A program made the translations under genes and the position numbers. From an uncultured Selenomonadaceae bacterium (GTDB taxonomy: Bacteria; Bacillota; Negativicutes; Selenomonadales; Selenomonadaceae), in the NCBI GenBank assembly GCA_905234365.1, contig CAJOHI010000001.1:1-61157 (forward strand): DNA of 61,157 bases. Direction: 5' to 3'. The notes below the pieces were generated by a model. It made no database searches and was not told the origin of the DNA. It saw nothing but the letters and a program-made list of their open reading frames with translations. Shown here piece by piece: positions 51,608 through 61,062 of the stretch. Position 1 is the stretch's first letter. Every line of letters starts with the position of its first letter.

Positions 51608-52814
51608 TATACGTGAAAAATTTTCCATTTCAAAAAATTTAATACAACAAGGACTGCAAAATATTGATAACTATAGTGGATTAAATGAAGCGGTGATACT
51701 TTCGACTTGTAACCGCACCGAATTTTACGTGACTTTTGATTCTTCTGATGATTCGGCAAAGAAATTTATATTTGATTTGACCGGCATTAATTGTGATATT
51801 GAAGAATATTTTTACGAGTTTAAAGGTGTTGACTGCATTAGACATTTGTTTAAAGTTGCTTCCAGTTTGGATTCGTTAATTTTAGGCGAAGGACAAATTT
51901 TGTCGCAAGTCAAGGCAGCTTACACAATGGCTAAAGAAAATTTTACAACGAGCACCATTTTAAATACCTTATTTAATCGTGCGATTGCAACCGGCAAATT
52001 AGTGAGAACCGAAACGAAAATTGCTTGCAATTCAGTTTCCGTAAGTTATGCTGCCGTTAAACTGGCTAAAAATGCTTTAACTACACTCAAAGGCAAAAAG
52101 GCATTGATTTTTGGTGCAGGAAACATGGCGCAGTTGACGGTACAACATTTAATATCACAAGGAGTCGAAAAAATTTACATTGCGAATCATCATATTGAAC
52201 GTGCCATTGAGCTGGCAAATAAATTTGACGGTGAGGCTGTCGAATGGTCAAAAGCGTTGGAAATTGCCGTTGATGTTGACGTGATTGTAACTTCAACCGG
52301 TGCGCCTCATTACGTCGTTAAAACCGAACCGGCAAAAAAACTCATGCAGCAGCGAAATTATCGCAAGCTTTTTATCATTGATATCGCCGTTCCTCGTGAT
52401 GTTGAGCCGGAAGTTGGAGATATTGAAGGCGTAACGCTTTATAATGTGGACGCTCTTGAAGAAATTGTCGATGAAAATATAAGCCGGCGTCAAGAGGAAT
52501 CGAAATTGGCAAAAAAAATAATTGATGAGAATGTTGAAGCTCTGGTCGAAAGATTTAAATATTTGTCATTTCAACCGCTTATGGCGTCATTATCGGAACG
52601 TGCCGAAAATATTCGACTTCATGAAATACACCGTGCAGCATCAAAACTGCAAAATTTAACCATTGAAGAACAGCGAGTTATAGACAACATGACAAAAATG
52701 ATCGTAAGAAAACTTTTGAGAATACCCATGATGAATTTAAACGCTTCAGCCGGAACGCCGGAAGAAAAATTTTATACTGATGCAATGAAATCGCTATTTT
52801 TTAGGTCATGCTGA
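51561..52814 (+). CDS. hemA: Glutamyl-tRNA reductase
   Basis: MHLTVIGVNHKTAPIDIREKFS, STCNRTEFY, SLILGEGQILSQVKAAY. Confidence 0.96.
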   Translation: MHLTVIGVNHKTAPIDIREKFSISKNLIQQGLQNIDNYSGLNEAVILSTCNRTEFYVTFDSSDDSAKKFIFDLTGINCDIEEYFYEFKGVDCIRHLFKVASSLDSLILGEGQILSQVKAAYTMAKENFTTSTILNTLFNRAIATGKLVRTETKIACNSVSVSYAAVKLAKNALTTLKGKKALIFGAGNMAQLTVQHLISQGVEKIYIANHHIERAIELANKFDGEAVEWSKALEIAVDVDVIVTSTGAPHYVVKTEPAKKLMQQRNYRKLFIIDIAVPRDVEPEVGDIEGVTLYNVDALEEIVDENISRRQEESKLAKKIIDENVEALVERFKYLSFQPLMASLSERAENIRLHEIHRAASKLQNLTIEEQRVIDNMTKMIVRKLLRIPMMNLNASAGTPEEKFYTDAMKSLFFRSC

Positions 52815-52819
52815 TAAAT

Positions 52820-54127
52820 TTAATATTGTAAAATGGCGTTAATTTCCTTTTGAATCTTGTTAAGTGAATTATTTAGAGGAATTGTGCCGTTGATAATTTT
52901 GAGAATTTCATTATCAGCATACAGCATTGCAGAATCATAATTTTTGAATTTATACGGCATAATTGATTCGTCCATTGCAGCGCTTATGTCTGTCGGCGTC
53001 ATGGCATTATTTTCTGTTGAATCCCATGAAAATATATCCTGTGCTTTGGCAGAAATTATAATATCTCTCCTAACTGGTAGAGATTGTGATTTTTGAAGGA
53101 TCATTTGTTGCGTCTTTTCATCGTAACAAAGATTTTTTATAAAATTCCATGCCAGGTTTTTTTGCTCACTTTTGGCACTTATTCCAACCAATAAAACGTT
53201 TAAAATCGAAATATTGCCGCCTGAAGGTCCTGCCGGCATTTTTATACAGTCCCATTCAAATGAGGTATATTTTTTTATTCTCCAAGGATATGGCTTGTAT
53301 GTTTTATATTCGGCAAATGTAAATGGTCTGAACGCCACTCGTCCTATGTCAAAATCTTTTGAAGATACCTCGTAACCGTTATTGATATTTTTCAAATTAA
53401 TTATAAATTTTAACACTTCTTCCATGCGTGAATCTGCAAAATATGAATTTTTGCCGTCTTCGCTAAATAAGTCAACACCATTTGATATTGCTGCCTGTCT
53501 CCATGAATAATCATAATAACCAAACTGGTCAATCATTCCGTCGCCGTCAGTGTCTTTGGTTACTTTCCGGCAAATTTCTAAAAAGTCATTCCAATTCCAA
53601 TTATTATTAGGAATGCTTATTCCTTCTTTTGACAGCAAAGTTTTATTGACAAACATAAAAGTCAAAGTGCTTTCACACGGCAAAGCATACAATTTATCCT
53701 CAAATTTTCCAAAATTAAATGCCGCAGGATAATAAACATTTGAGTCGAAATCATTATCATTTTTTATAAAGTCACTTAAATTTATTAATGCGCCCATAGA
53801 AGCATACAAATTAAAGTCATCGGACAATATGAAGAATACATCAGGTTCGTTTCCTGATATAAACTGTTCCGCAAGCCATTCGCTGTAATCTTCTTTTTTT
53901 ATGCCGCTGACATATTTAACTTTGACATTTGGATTTTTTTCCTCGAAATTTTTTATAACTTCGTCAATTATTGCATAGGTTTCACCTTGTGGCACGTTCC
54001 AATTATTGCCTGCAAATATGCCAATTTTTAATGTAATCGGCTGCTGTTGCATTCTAAAATATATTGCAAATATCAGAATTGCTGCGAGGAGTATTGAAAG
54101 CAATATACATTTTTTTTGATTTTTCAT
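52820..54127 (-). CDS. Extracellular solute-binding protein (family 1 sugar-binding type), N-terminally membrane-anchored
   Basis: N-terminal TM without lipobox, then FEEKNPNVKVKYVSG...EPDVFFILSDDF...LYALPCESTLTFMFVNK. Confidence 0.88.
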   Translation of the reverse strand: MKNQKKCILLSILLAAILIFAIYFRMQQQPITLKIGIFAGNNWNVPQGETYAIIDEVIKNFEEKNPNVKVKYVSGIKKEDYSEWLAEQFISGNEPDVFFILSDDFNLYASMGALINLSDFIKNDNDFDSNVYYPAAFNFGKFEDKLYALPCESTLTFMFVNKTLLSKEGISIPNNNWNWNDFLEICRKVTKDTDGDGMIDQFGYYDYSWRQAAISNGVDLFSEDGKNSYFADSRMEEVLKFIINLKNINNGYEVSSKDFDIGRVAFRPFTFAEYKTYKPYPWRIKKYTSFEWDCIKMPAGPSGGNISILNVLLVGISAKSEQKNLAWNFIKNLCYDEKTQQMILQKSQSLPVRRDIIISAKAQDIFSWDSTENNAMTPTDISAAMDESIMPYKFKNYDSAMLYADNEILKIINGTIPLNNSLNKIQKEINAILQY

Positions 54128-54133
54128 TTGACA

Positions 54134-54799
54134 TCAATCCAATTTTAAAGCTAAACCTGTTTGTACTGACCATATTGCAAGCTGCGTTCGATCTCGTAAA
54201 TGTAGTTTCGACAATGTGGCACTTAAACTGTTACGCACGGTTCCTTCAGATAAAAATAATTTCTCTGCAATTTCCTTGTTTGATAAGCCATTGCCAACTA
54301 AATGTGCAATATTTCTTTCAGTATTGTTAAGTTCTTTTACGTCGTCTTCGTCAACTTCAATGGATATATTGACTTGTGCCATTTGATTGAACAACTTAAC
54401 AACTTTGTTAAGTATATTCGAATTTAAAATCGAATTGCCGGACATAACTTTTTGAATAGCCGCCGTCAATTCCTGCACAGAACAACCTTTTAGCAAATAT
54501 CCGCTTGCACCATATTTAAGCGCATTATAAATGTACTCGTCATCATCAAAAGTTGTCAGTATAATGATTTTAACATTCGGATATTTTTCCTTGACGGATT
54601 TTGTGCATAAAACGCCATCAAGTTCAGGCATGCGAATATCCATTAAAATTATATCCGGTACATTTTTTTTGAGAATTTCCAGCACTTCTACTCCATTTTC
54701 GGCTAATCCTATTACCTCCATATTGCTATTCATATCTAAAACGATTTTTAAACTCTCACGTATTAATTCTTGGTCGTCAGCTATCAATATTTTTACCAT
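54134..54799 (-). CDS. NarL/FixJ-type response regulator
   Basis: KILIADDQELIRESLKIVLD, DIILMDIRMPELDG, LSNKEIAEKLFLSEGTVRNSLSATLSKL. Confidence 0.95.
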   Translation of the reverse strand: MVKILIADDQELIRESLKIVLDMNSNMEVIGLAENGVEVLEILKKNVPDIILMDIRMPELDGVLCTKSVKEKYPNVKIIILTTFDDDEYIYNALKYGASGYLLKGCSVQELTAAIQKVMSGNSILNSNILNKVVKLFNQMAQVNISIEVDEDDVKELNNTERNIAHLVGNGLSNKEIAEKLFLSEGTVRNSLSATLSKLHLRDRTQLAIWSVQTGLALKLD

Positions 54800-56090
54800 G
54801 ATTAACCTCCAAATTTAGCGGAATCATCGCTTCAACAATAAAACCTTCATCACTCCAATAATGAATGCTTCCATGCAATAATTCGAGTCTCTCTCTCATG
54901 TGTTTAAGTCCAAAGCCGTGCTTAACGTTTTCACAGCCTTGACCATTGTCAGCAATTACAATCAATAAATATTTTTCGTTACCGCCAATCGTAATTGTGA
55001 CCTTTGTTGCATGACCGTGACGATTCGCATTTGTTATACATTCCTGCAATACTCGATAAATTACGTCTTCCTGGTCTTGACGCAAATTATCTGACCAACT
55101 GAAAATATCAAAAATAATTTCCATGCCGGAGGATTCGGAATAATCCTTTGTCATTTGCATTAACGCCTCTTGAAATGGCAATTTTTCTAAGTCGTCAGGA
55201 CGCAGCTTTTTTACTGAACGGCGCACGTCAACAATACCTTTTCTTGCCGTATCACGAATTTTATTGAGTTGCTTTTTGGTAATTTCCGGTGCAGAATCCA
55301 AAGTTATAATGCAGGCGTCAAGACCGGCAGCAATTCCTGTCAGTGAATGTCCTAGTGTGTCGTGAATCTCTCTTGCAAGGCGGTTTCTTTCACGTGTCTC
55401 TGCCATTTGCTCAACTTCTATTGCATATGCTCTCAATCTTTGATTTGCTTCTTCCAATCGCTCATTTAGCAATCTGATTCGTTCTTTCTCCTCATGTTTG
55501 TTTTTGACGAGCATTATTAAGTAAAACACGAAGATTATAATATTTATCGAGTAAAAGGTGTTCTTTAACGCCAGAAGTATCGACTGCGTAGCCACGTTAT
55601 AATATGACACATAGGCGTCAAACGATATGATTTTTGCTTGAAATATCGCCATGTTATAATTTGCAATGAAATACAGGCAAATCATCGCGGCTAAAAGTGT
55701 GTATTCCTGGTGATGTCCTTCATATCTGAACATTAAATCTGCTACAATCAATAAAACGATTCCGTCATATGACAAATTTAAAATTCGCAACAGAAACATA
55801 CAAATTACTATCTCCGTTGCGAACAACATGTATCGCCAAAGGTTTTGCTTAATCTTCCTGTAGATCATGCTAACTATTATTAATGCCAAAAATGACAAAA
55901 CGGAAGTATAAATCATTGTCAGCGAAGACGTTGGAACTGCGTTTGCGTACTCTAAAAATGAACGTGCAACCATTGATTGATTGATTTTTTCCTGCGTTAT
56001 GCACATGAAAGCCATAAGAGCGAAAATCACAAAACCGTTGTAGATGTAGAGTAATTTGTGCATATCAACAATAGTTACATGTTTAAACAA
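54777..56090 (-). CDS. Sensor histidine kinase (HisKA_3/DesK-type) with N-terminal multi-TM region
   Basis: RERNRLAREIHDTLGHSLTGIAAGLDA H-box; DNGQGCENVKHGFGLKHMRERLELLHG ATPase motifs. Confidence 0.94.
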   Translation of the reverse strand: MFKHVTIVDMHKLLYIYNGFVIFALMAFMCITQEKINQSMVARSFLEYANAVPTSSLTMIYTSVLSFLALIIVSMIYRKIKQNLWRYMLFATEIVICMFLLRILNLSYDGIVLLIVADLMFRYEGHHQEYTLLAAMICLYFIANYNMAIFQAKIISFDAYVSYYNVATQSILLALKNTFYSINIIIFVFYLIMLVKNKHEEKERIRLLNERLEEANQRLRAYAIEVEQMAETRERNRLAREIHDTLGHSLTGIAAGLDACIITLDSAPEITKKQLNKIRDTARKGIVDVRRSVKKLRPDDLEKLPFQEALMQMTKDYSESSGMEIIFDIFSWSDNLRQDQEDVIYRVLQECITNANRHGHATKVTITIGGNEKYLLIVIADNGQGCENVKHGFGLKHMRERLELLHGSIHYWSDEGFIVEAMIPLNLEVNHGKNIDS

Positions 56091-56092
56091 AT

Positions 56093-57052
56093 TTAATCCC
56101 AGCCTTCTATGTCATTAATTTTGATATTTTCAGCAGAAATCAGCTTTGTAGGCAGTTGAATGAGTTTTTCGACTTGCTCATTATTAAAAATCCTGTAAGC
56201 TCTGTCGGCGGCGATTTTTCCGATTCGTCGCGGTGATTGTCCAGCAGTCGCCGTCATTCGGTGCGAATAAATCATCTCTTTAGTCTCAGGAACGCCGTCA
56301 ACGCCATAAACGAGTACATCGCCAAGACGATTGACATTTTGCAGCGCAGCGATTGCGCCAAGTGCAGCAGGATCATTGAGAGCCATTACAATATTAACTT
56401 CAGAATGATTTTTAATAATATTGTCCATTGCCGGCATTGCAATTTCTAACTGTCCTAAACATTCAGCCTCAGCGACAATCTCAAAATTAGGATTTTCAGC
56501 AATTTTATCCAAAAAGCCTTGCATTCTGTCAATAGACGAGCGTGCCTCCGAATGCTTTAATAAGGCGATTTTGCCGCCGGAACTGTGACTTATTAAATGC
56601 TCTGCACATTGCGAACCGGCGAGGTAATTATCAGAAACAACGGTGCAAACTACCAAATTGTCATCTTCGACATTTGTATCAATGGCAATGACCGGAATTT
56701 TAGCATCATAAGCCAGCTTTAACGCAGGTTCAATCTTTGTCCAGTCAACAGGATTTATAAAAATCAACTCAACGCCGTCATCAATCAAATTTTGAATCTC
56801 CTCAATCTGTTTTTCGACACTCAAAGCAGGATTTCTTGATATTAAAATATCGCCATGATTTTCAACGGTAGTGCGAATTTCCTCATCAATGACTTCGTAA
56901 AATGGATTATTAAGCGTCATATAAACTGCGCCGATTTTCCTACGATGTTCGTTTTGCTTCATTGAACAATCAATTTGCATAAAATTGTAAAATATTGCCG
57001 AAATTATTACTGATAAAATCACAATAGCAGCTAAATAAATTTTTCTTTTCAT
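56093..57052 (-). CDS. Periplasmic sugar-binding protein (ribose/LacI-like, Peripla_BP_4)
   Basis: IGAVYMTLNNPFYEVIDEEIRTTVE, LIFINPVDWTKIEPALKLAYDAKIPVIAIDTNV, MALNDPAALGAIAAL. Confidence 0.92.
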   Translation of the reverse strand: MKRKIYLAAIVILSVIISAIFYNFMQIDCSMKQNEHRRKIGAVYMTLNNPFYEVIDEEIRTTVENHGDILISRNPALSVEKQIEEIQNLIDDGVELIFINPVDWTKIEPALKLAYDAKIPVIAIDTNVEDDNLVVCTVVSDNYLAGSQCAEHLISHSSGGKIALLKHSEARSSIDRMQGFLDKIAENPNFEIVAEAECLGQLEIAMPAMDNIIKNHSEVNIVMALNDPAALGAIAALQNVNRLGDVLVYGVDGVPETKEMIYSHRMTATAGQSPRRIGKIAADRAYRIFNNEQVEKLIQLPTKLISAENIKINDIEGWD

Positions 57053-57855
57053 TTAATCAAATTTTTCTTGACGAGATAATTATAAATGCCGTCATTTTCG
57101 TTTGAATCGGTAATATCGTCAGCAAACTTTTTGACACCTTCCGGCGCATTGTTCATGGCAACGCCGCAGCCTACAAATTCCAACATCTCAACGTCATTAT
57201 AATTGTCACCGAATCCAATCGCATTTTCGACGCCAAAACCGTAATGCTTAATTAAAACGTCAATTCCGACAGCTTTTGATACGGATTTATCCATAATTTC
57301 AAGCAAAATATCAGACGAGCGGACGACATTTAAATTTTTAAAAGTTTTGCCAAGTTCCAATTCCATTTTTTGACAAGTCGGTGGTTCACTCATCACTAAA
57401 ATTTTATTTGGCGCAATATTATTATTGATAAGTTCGTTAAAATCAGCATTTTCAGCAGCCGCGCTTGTAATATTCATTTCACGTATTACGCGCTTATCTT
57501 TAACGTCCTTGACAAACCAATGACGACCTGCATAATAATTTACAGTGACATCAGGATATTTATTCGCAATTTCTTCCAAAACATTTTTAGTCGAGATCGT
57601 ATCAATCGTCACATCGTGAAGAATTTCTTGACCTTCAGTTAAGACGAAAGCGCCGCTGTAGCTGATAATTGGAATTTTTACGCCGATTTTATCTGTTATT
57701 GGATAAATTGCTTCTGGCATTCTTGCACTTACAAGTACGAATTTAATGTTTTGAGTTATTAATGATTTAACTGCCTGTTGAGTTTTAGCAGTTACTTGAT
57801 GAGCATTGTTTAAAAATGTTCCATCTATGTCGGAAAAGACGATTTTTATTGCCAT
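57049..57855 (-). CDS. Cof-type HAD-IIB hydrolase
   Basis: IKIVFSDIDGTFLNNAHQVTAKTQQAVKSL, GFGDNYNDVEMLEFVGCGVAMNNAPEGVK. Confidence 0.94.
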   Translation of the reverse strand: MAIKIVFSDIDGTFLNNAHQVTAKTQQAVKSLITQNIKFVLVSARMPEAIYPITDKIGVKIPIISYSGAFVLTEGQEILHDVTIDTISTKNVLEEIANKYPDVTVNYYAGRHWFVKDVKDKRVIREMNITSAAAENADFNELINNNIAPNKILVMSEPPTCQKMELELGKTFKNLNVVRSSDILLEIMDKSVSKAVGIDVLIKHYGFGVENAIGFGDNYNDVEMLEFVGCGVAMNNAPEGVKKFADDITDSNENDGIYNYLVKKNLIK

Positions 57856-57934
57856 TTAAAATTCCTCCAAATATTTTTTTTAATTTTAACATTTTGTGTC
57901 ATAAGTCTCAAGTTATAAATGTCAGAAAAATTAA

Positions 57935-57962
57935 AAGGACTCCGCATTTGTTAGAGTCCTTC
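57935..57962 (-). terminator. Rho-independent terminator downstream of the mannose-family PTS operon
   Basis: Minus strand AAGGACTC TAACAAATGCG GAGTCCTTTT. Confidence 0.85.
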
Positions 57963-58025
57963 TTAGTTAAAAAGTATAGTATTTACGAATAATATTTATT
58001 TAAACCATGGCTGGTGGTTATCTTA

Positions 58026-58853
58026 TTAAGCAAACAAGCCGATTGCATAGCCGACAATACCGATAGCAAATAATCCAATGATAATAAGCAATGGATTCAT
58101 GCCTCGCTTGAGGAGAGCCATACATGCAAAAGTCATCAAAAGTGCAACAATACCAGGCATTAAGCTATCGAGAATTGTCTGCAAAGTTGTTACAACATGA
58201 TCGCCCATAGCATTATCATATTCAGAAATGACAAGCGGCATGTTGACAGTTGTCCACTTTGCAACAAGTGCACCCATAACTAACAAACCGAGAACTGACG
58301 CGCCCTCTGTCAAGAAGTGCATTTCATTACCGCCGATATTTTCGACGAGCTCGGTACCTTTTTCATAACCATATTTTACGCCATACCAATGAGTGGCAAG
58401 ACGAATTGCGTTAAATGCAAGGAAGAAAATCAACGGACCAATAAGTGAACCTGTAAGAGCAATACCAGCACCAAGTGCCGCCAAAACAGGACGAATTGTT
58501 CCCCAGAAGATAGGATCACCAACACCGGCAAGCGGACCGATAAGACCGACTTTAACACCGGAGAGCGTAGCAGGAGAAATGTCTGCACCGTTAGCGCGTT
58601 TTTCCTCCATTGCACCGATAATACCCATAATTGCTGCCGCAACAAATGGCTGTGTGTTGAAAAATTCCAAATGACGCTTTAAAGCTGCCTTCAATTCTTC
58701 TTTGCTGTCACCGTAAACTCTTTTAAGAATCGGCATCATAGCACAGCAGAATCCCATTGACTGCATACGTTCAAAGTTGAAGGAGCCAAGCAAGAAGTTG
58801 GATCTTACAAAAGTCCAAAACAAATCATCTTTAGTAACTTTTTTATCTGCCAT
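58026..58853 (-). CDS. PTS mannose/fructose/sorbose family IID
   Basis: GFCCAMMPILKRVYGDSKEELKAALKRHLEFFNTQPFVAAAIMGI; GGGGTGAG SD before ATG 58853. Confidence 0.95.
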   Translation of the reverse strand: MADKKVTKDDLFWTFVRSNFLLGSFNFERMQSMGFCCAMMPILKRVYGDSKEELKAALKRHLEFFNTQPFVAAAIMGIIGAMEEKRANGADISPATLSGVKVGLIGPLAGVGDPIFWGTIRPVLAALGAGIALTGSLIGPLIFFLAFNAIRLATHWYGVKYGYEKGTELVENIGGNEMHFLTEGASVLGLLVMGALVAKWTTVNMPLVISEYDNAMGDHVVTTLQTILDSLMPGIVALLMTFACMALLKRGMNPLLIIIGLFAIGIVGYAIGLFA

Positions 58854-58868
58854 TAAACTCACCCCTTC

Positions 58869-59678
58869 TTACATCAAATCTGAGTCGTCGATGTCGTCAC
58901 CTTCGACACCGCCGCCGCCACCGGTTTTAGCTGCTTCCTCAATGGCAATATCCTTCTGCATATCCTTAATATGGAAATATGCACAAATTGCACCGATAGC
59001 ACCGAAACCGATAAGGTTGACATCAGTAAAGACTGCAATCAAGAAACCAAGAAAGAAATAAACCATGAGTTTCTGAGCATTCATAAGATTGATAACCATT
59101 GCATAACCGACGACAACGATAAATCCACCGGCGACCTGTAAGCCGCGAGTGATAACTTCCGGAATAGAATTAAGTGCATTATTTACAACATCAGTACCGG
59201 CAACCATAGCAATAGCAACAGTTGGAATTGCAACGCGCAATGCTTGGAGTAAAAGACCGGCAACGTGACACATCTCAATACCGCGCAAATTAGCTTCCTC
59301 AGCGTATTTATCAGCCAAATGCTGGAAAAAAACGGTAATAGTGCGGACGAAGATTGTTAAAACTTGACCGGCAGCAGCAAGTGGAACAGCAAGAGCAATA
59401 CCAGCGCCGATAGATTGATGACCGACAATAACGAGAACGGTTGAAACCGTTGAGGCAAGAGCAGCATCAGGAGCCATAGCTGCACCGACATTCATCCAGC
59501 CCAATGCCATCATTTCAAGAGTACCGCCAAGAATAATACCTGTTGTAATATCTCCAAGAACTGCACCTGTCATTGTACAGGCGATAATAGGACGGTGAAA
59601 TTGAGCTTCGTCAAGAACTGACGCCATACCAGCAATCGCCGCAACAATGAACAGCATAATAAGTGTCATTGTAGACAT
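58869..59678 (-). CDS. PTS mannose/fructose/sorbose family IIC
   Basis: QFHRPIIACTMTGAVLGDITTGIILGGTLEMMALGWMNVGAAMAPDAALAS. Confidence 0.95.
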   Translation of the reverse strand: MSTMTLIMLFIVAAIAGMASVLDEAQFHRPIIACTMTGAVLGDITTGIILGGTLEMMALGWMNVGAAMAPDAALASTVSTVLVIVGHQSIGAGIALAVPLAAAGQVLTIFVRTITVFFQHLADKYAEEANLRGIEMCHVAGLLLQALRVAIPTVAIAMVAGTDVVNNALNSIPEVITRGLQVAGGFIVVVGYAMVINLMNAQKLMVYFFLGFLIAVFTDVNLIGFGAIGAICAYFHIKDMQKDIAIEEAAKTGGGGGVEGDDIDDSDLM

Positions 59679-59711
59679 CTTTGAGACACCTCCAAATTAA
59701 TGGTTTAAGGT

Positions 59712-59773
59712 TAATTGGTAATGGGTAATTGATTTATTAAGCTATTTCGGAAAAAATTACCCACTGCCAATTA
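59712..59773. repeat. Intercistronic imperfect palindrome between PTS IIB and IIC genes
   Basis: TAATTGGTAATGGGTAATT / AATTACCCACTGCCAATTA, 17 of 19 Watson-Crick pairs plus 1 G-T, 24-nt loop. Confidence 0.8.
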
Positions 59774-59807
59774 TCACTTTTCAATTAGTCAAGATTAATA
59801 TAATTAA

Positions 59808-60299
59808 TTATGCAAGACCTTTGGACTTGAGAGCATCCATAGCGTCGACTTTTGGATCGTTAGCAAGTTTACGCATTTCAACTTCAATGCCCATGCCGAC
59901 GAGTTCTTTAATTGCCTTAACATCATCAGCATTAACTGCAACGGCTTGAGAAATCATTGTATCGCCGTCTTTAAAGCATTTGCCGCCAAGATTGACGGAT
60001 TTAAACGGAATACCGCCTTTGACAGCACGGACAACATCAGCAGGATTCGTAAAGAGGAACAAGGTTTTAAAGCTTTCATACTTTGGATTTTTGTAAGCCT
60101 CAACCGCCTTATCAACTGGTACGACGTAGCCTTTGAGTCCTGGAGGAACGACTTGCAGGAGAAGTTTTTTGCGAAGTTCATCTTTTGCAACTTCATCACT
60201 GCAGCACATGATACGATTGCAGCCGGTAACTTTTGACCAGACTGTTGCAACTTGACCGTGAATGAGACGGTCATCAATACGACAGAAAGCAATTTCCAT
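59808..60299 (-). CDS. PTS mannose/fructose/sorbose family IIB
   Basis: MEIAFCRIDDRLIHGQVATVWSK active-site His motif. Confidence 0.95.
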   Translation of the reverse strand: MEIAFCRIDDRLIHGQVATVWSKVTGCNRIMCCSDEVAKDELRKKLLLQVVPPGLKGYVVPVDKAVEAYKNPKYESFKTLFLFTNPADVVRAVKGGIPFKSVNLGGKCFKDGDTMISQAVAVNADDVKAIKELVGMGIEVEMRKLANDPKVDAMDALKSKGLA

Positions 60300-60359
60300 A
60301 AAAAAAACTCCCTTCATTAAATAAAAATTAACAATCTATTTGCCAAGCAAATATTCAAA

Positions 60360-60797
60360 TTAGAGTTCGTCATCTTCGGAACTTGCATTGAGACTCTCGT
60401 AAGAAGCTGTCATTGCTCCATCTTTGCAGGCATTAACCGCCTGTTCCATGAGTTCGGCAATAGTTGCAGAGCCGTCATCAGCATCTTGAGCCGAAGACAT
60501 CGCAATTAACATTGGAAGATTGACACCAGCGACAATGCCATAATTTTCATTATTAGCAACGATTCTGCAAGCTGCATTGTAAGGACTTCCGCCAAGCAGG
60601 TCATTCAAGAACAATACTCTGTCAGGATTGCCGAGTTCTTTAATGGCCTGTTCATACTTTGCAACTACATCATCTGGACCTTCACCTGGAACAAGCGTAA
60701 CTGCCTTGAGATTTTCACGCTTGCCGTAAATCATCTCAAGTGATTGCCTAATTCCAAGTGCAAATTCACCATGAGTACCAACAATGATTCCAAACAT
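60360..60797 (-). CDS. PTS mannose family IIA
   Basis: FGIIVGTHGEFALGIRQSLEMIYG, LFLNDLLGGSPYNAA. Confidence 0.93.
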   Translation of the reverse strand: MFGIIVGTHGEFALGIRQSLEMIYGKRENLKAVTLVPGEGPDDVVAKYEQAIKELGNPDRVLFLNDLLGGSPYNAACRIVANNENYGIVAGVNLPMLIAMSSAQDADDGSATIAELMEQAVNACKDGAMTASYESLNASSEDDEL

Positions 60798-61062
60798 TAA
60801 AATCATCCTCTCAATTTAATTATTTAGATTATATCAAAAGCAAAAATTAAATCATTTGTTAAAAATCATAACTTTTCAGAAGTTTTAAAGACATTTATAA
60901 TAATTCAATATGACATTTGTAATAATATTACAATCAAGTTTAAGTTAAATTTAAATCGTGTTTTTATTATACAATGTTACAAAATTTTATACAAGTGATT
61001 TTTAAAAAAAATGAAAAAAAACTGTAAATGATTGACTGTACAATTTTATTATAAGCTAAATT

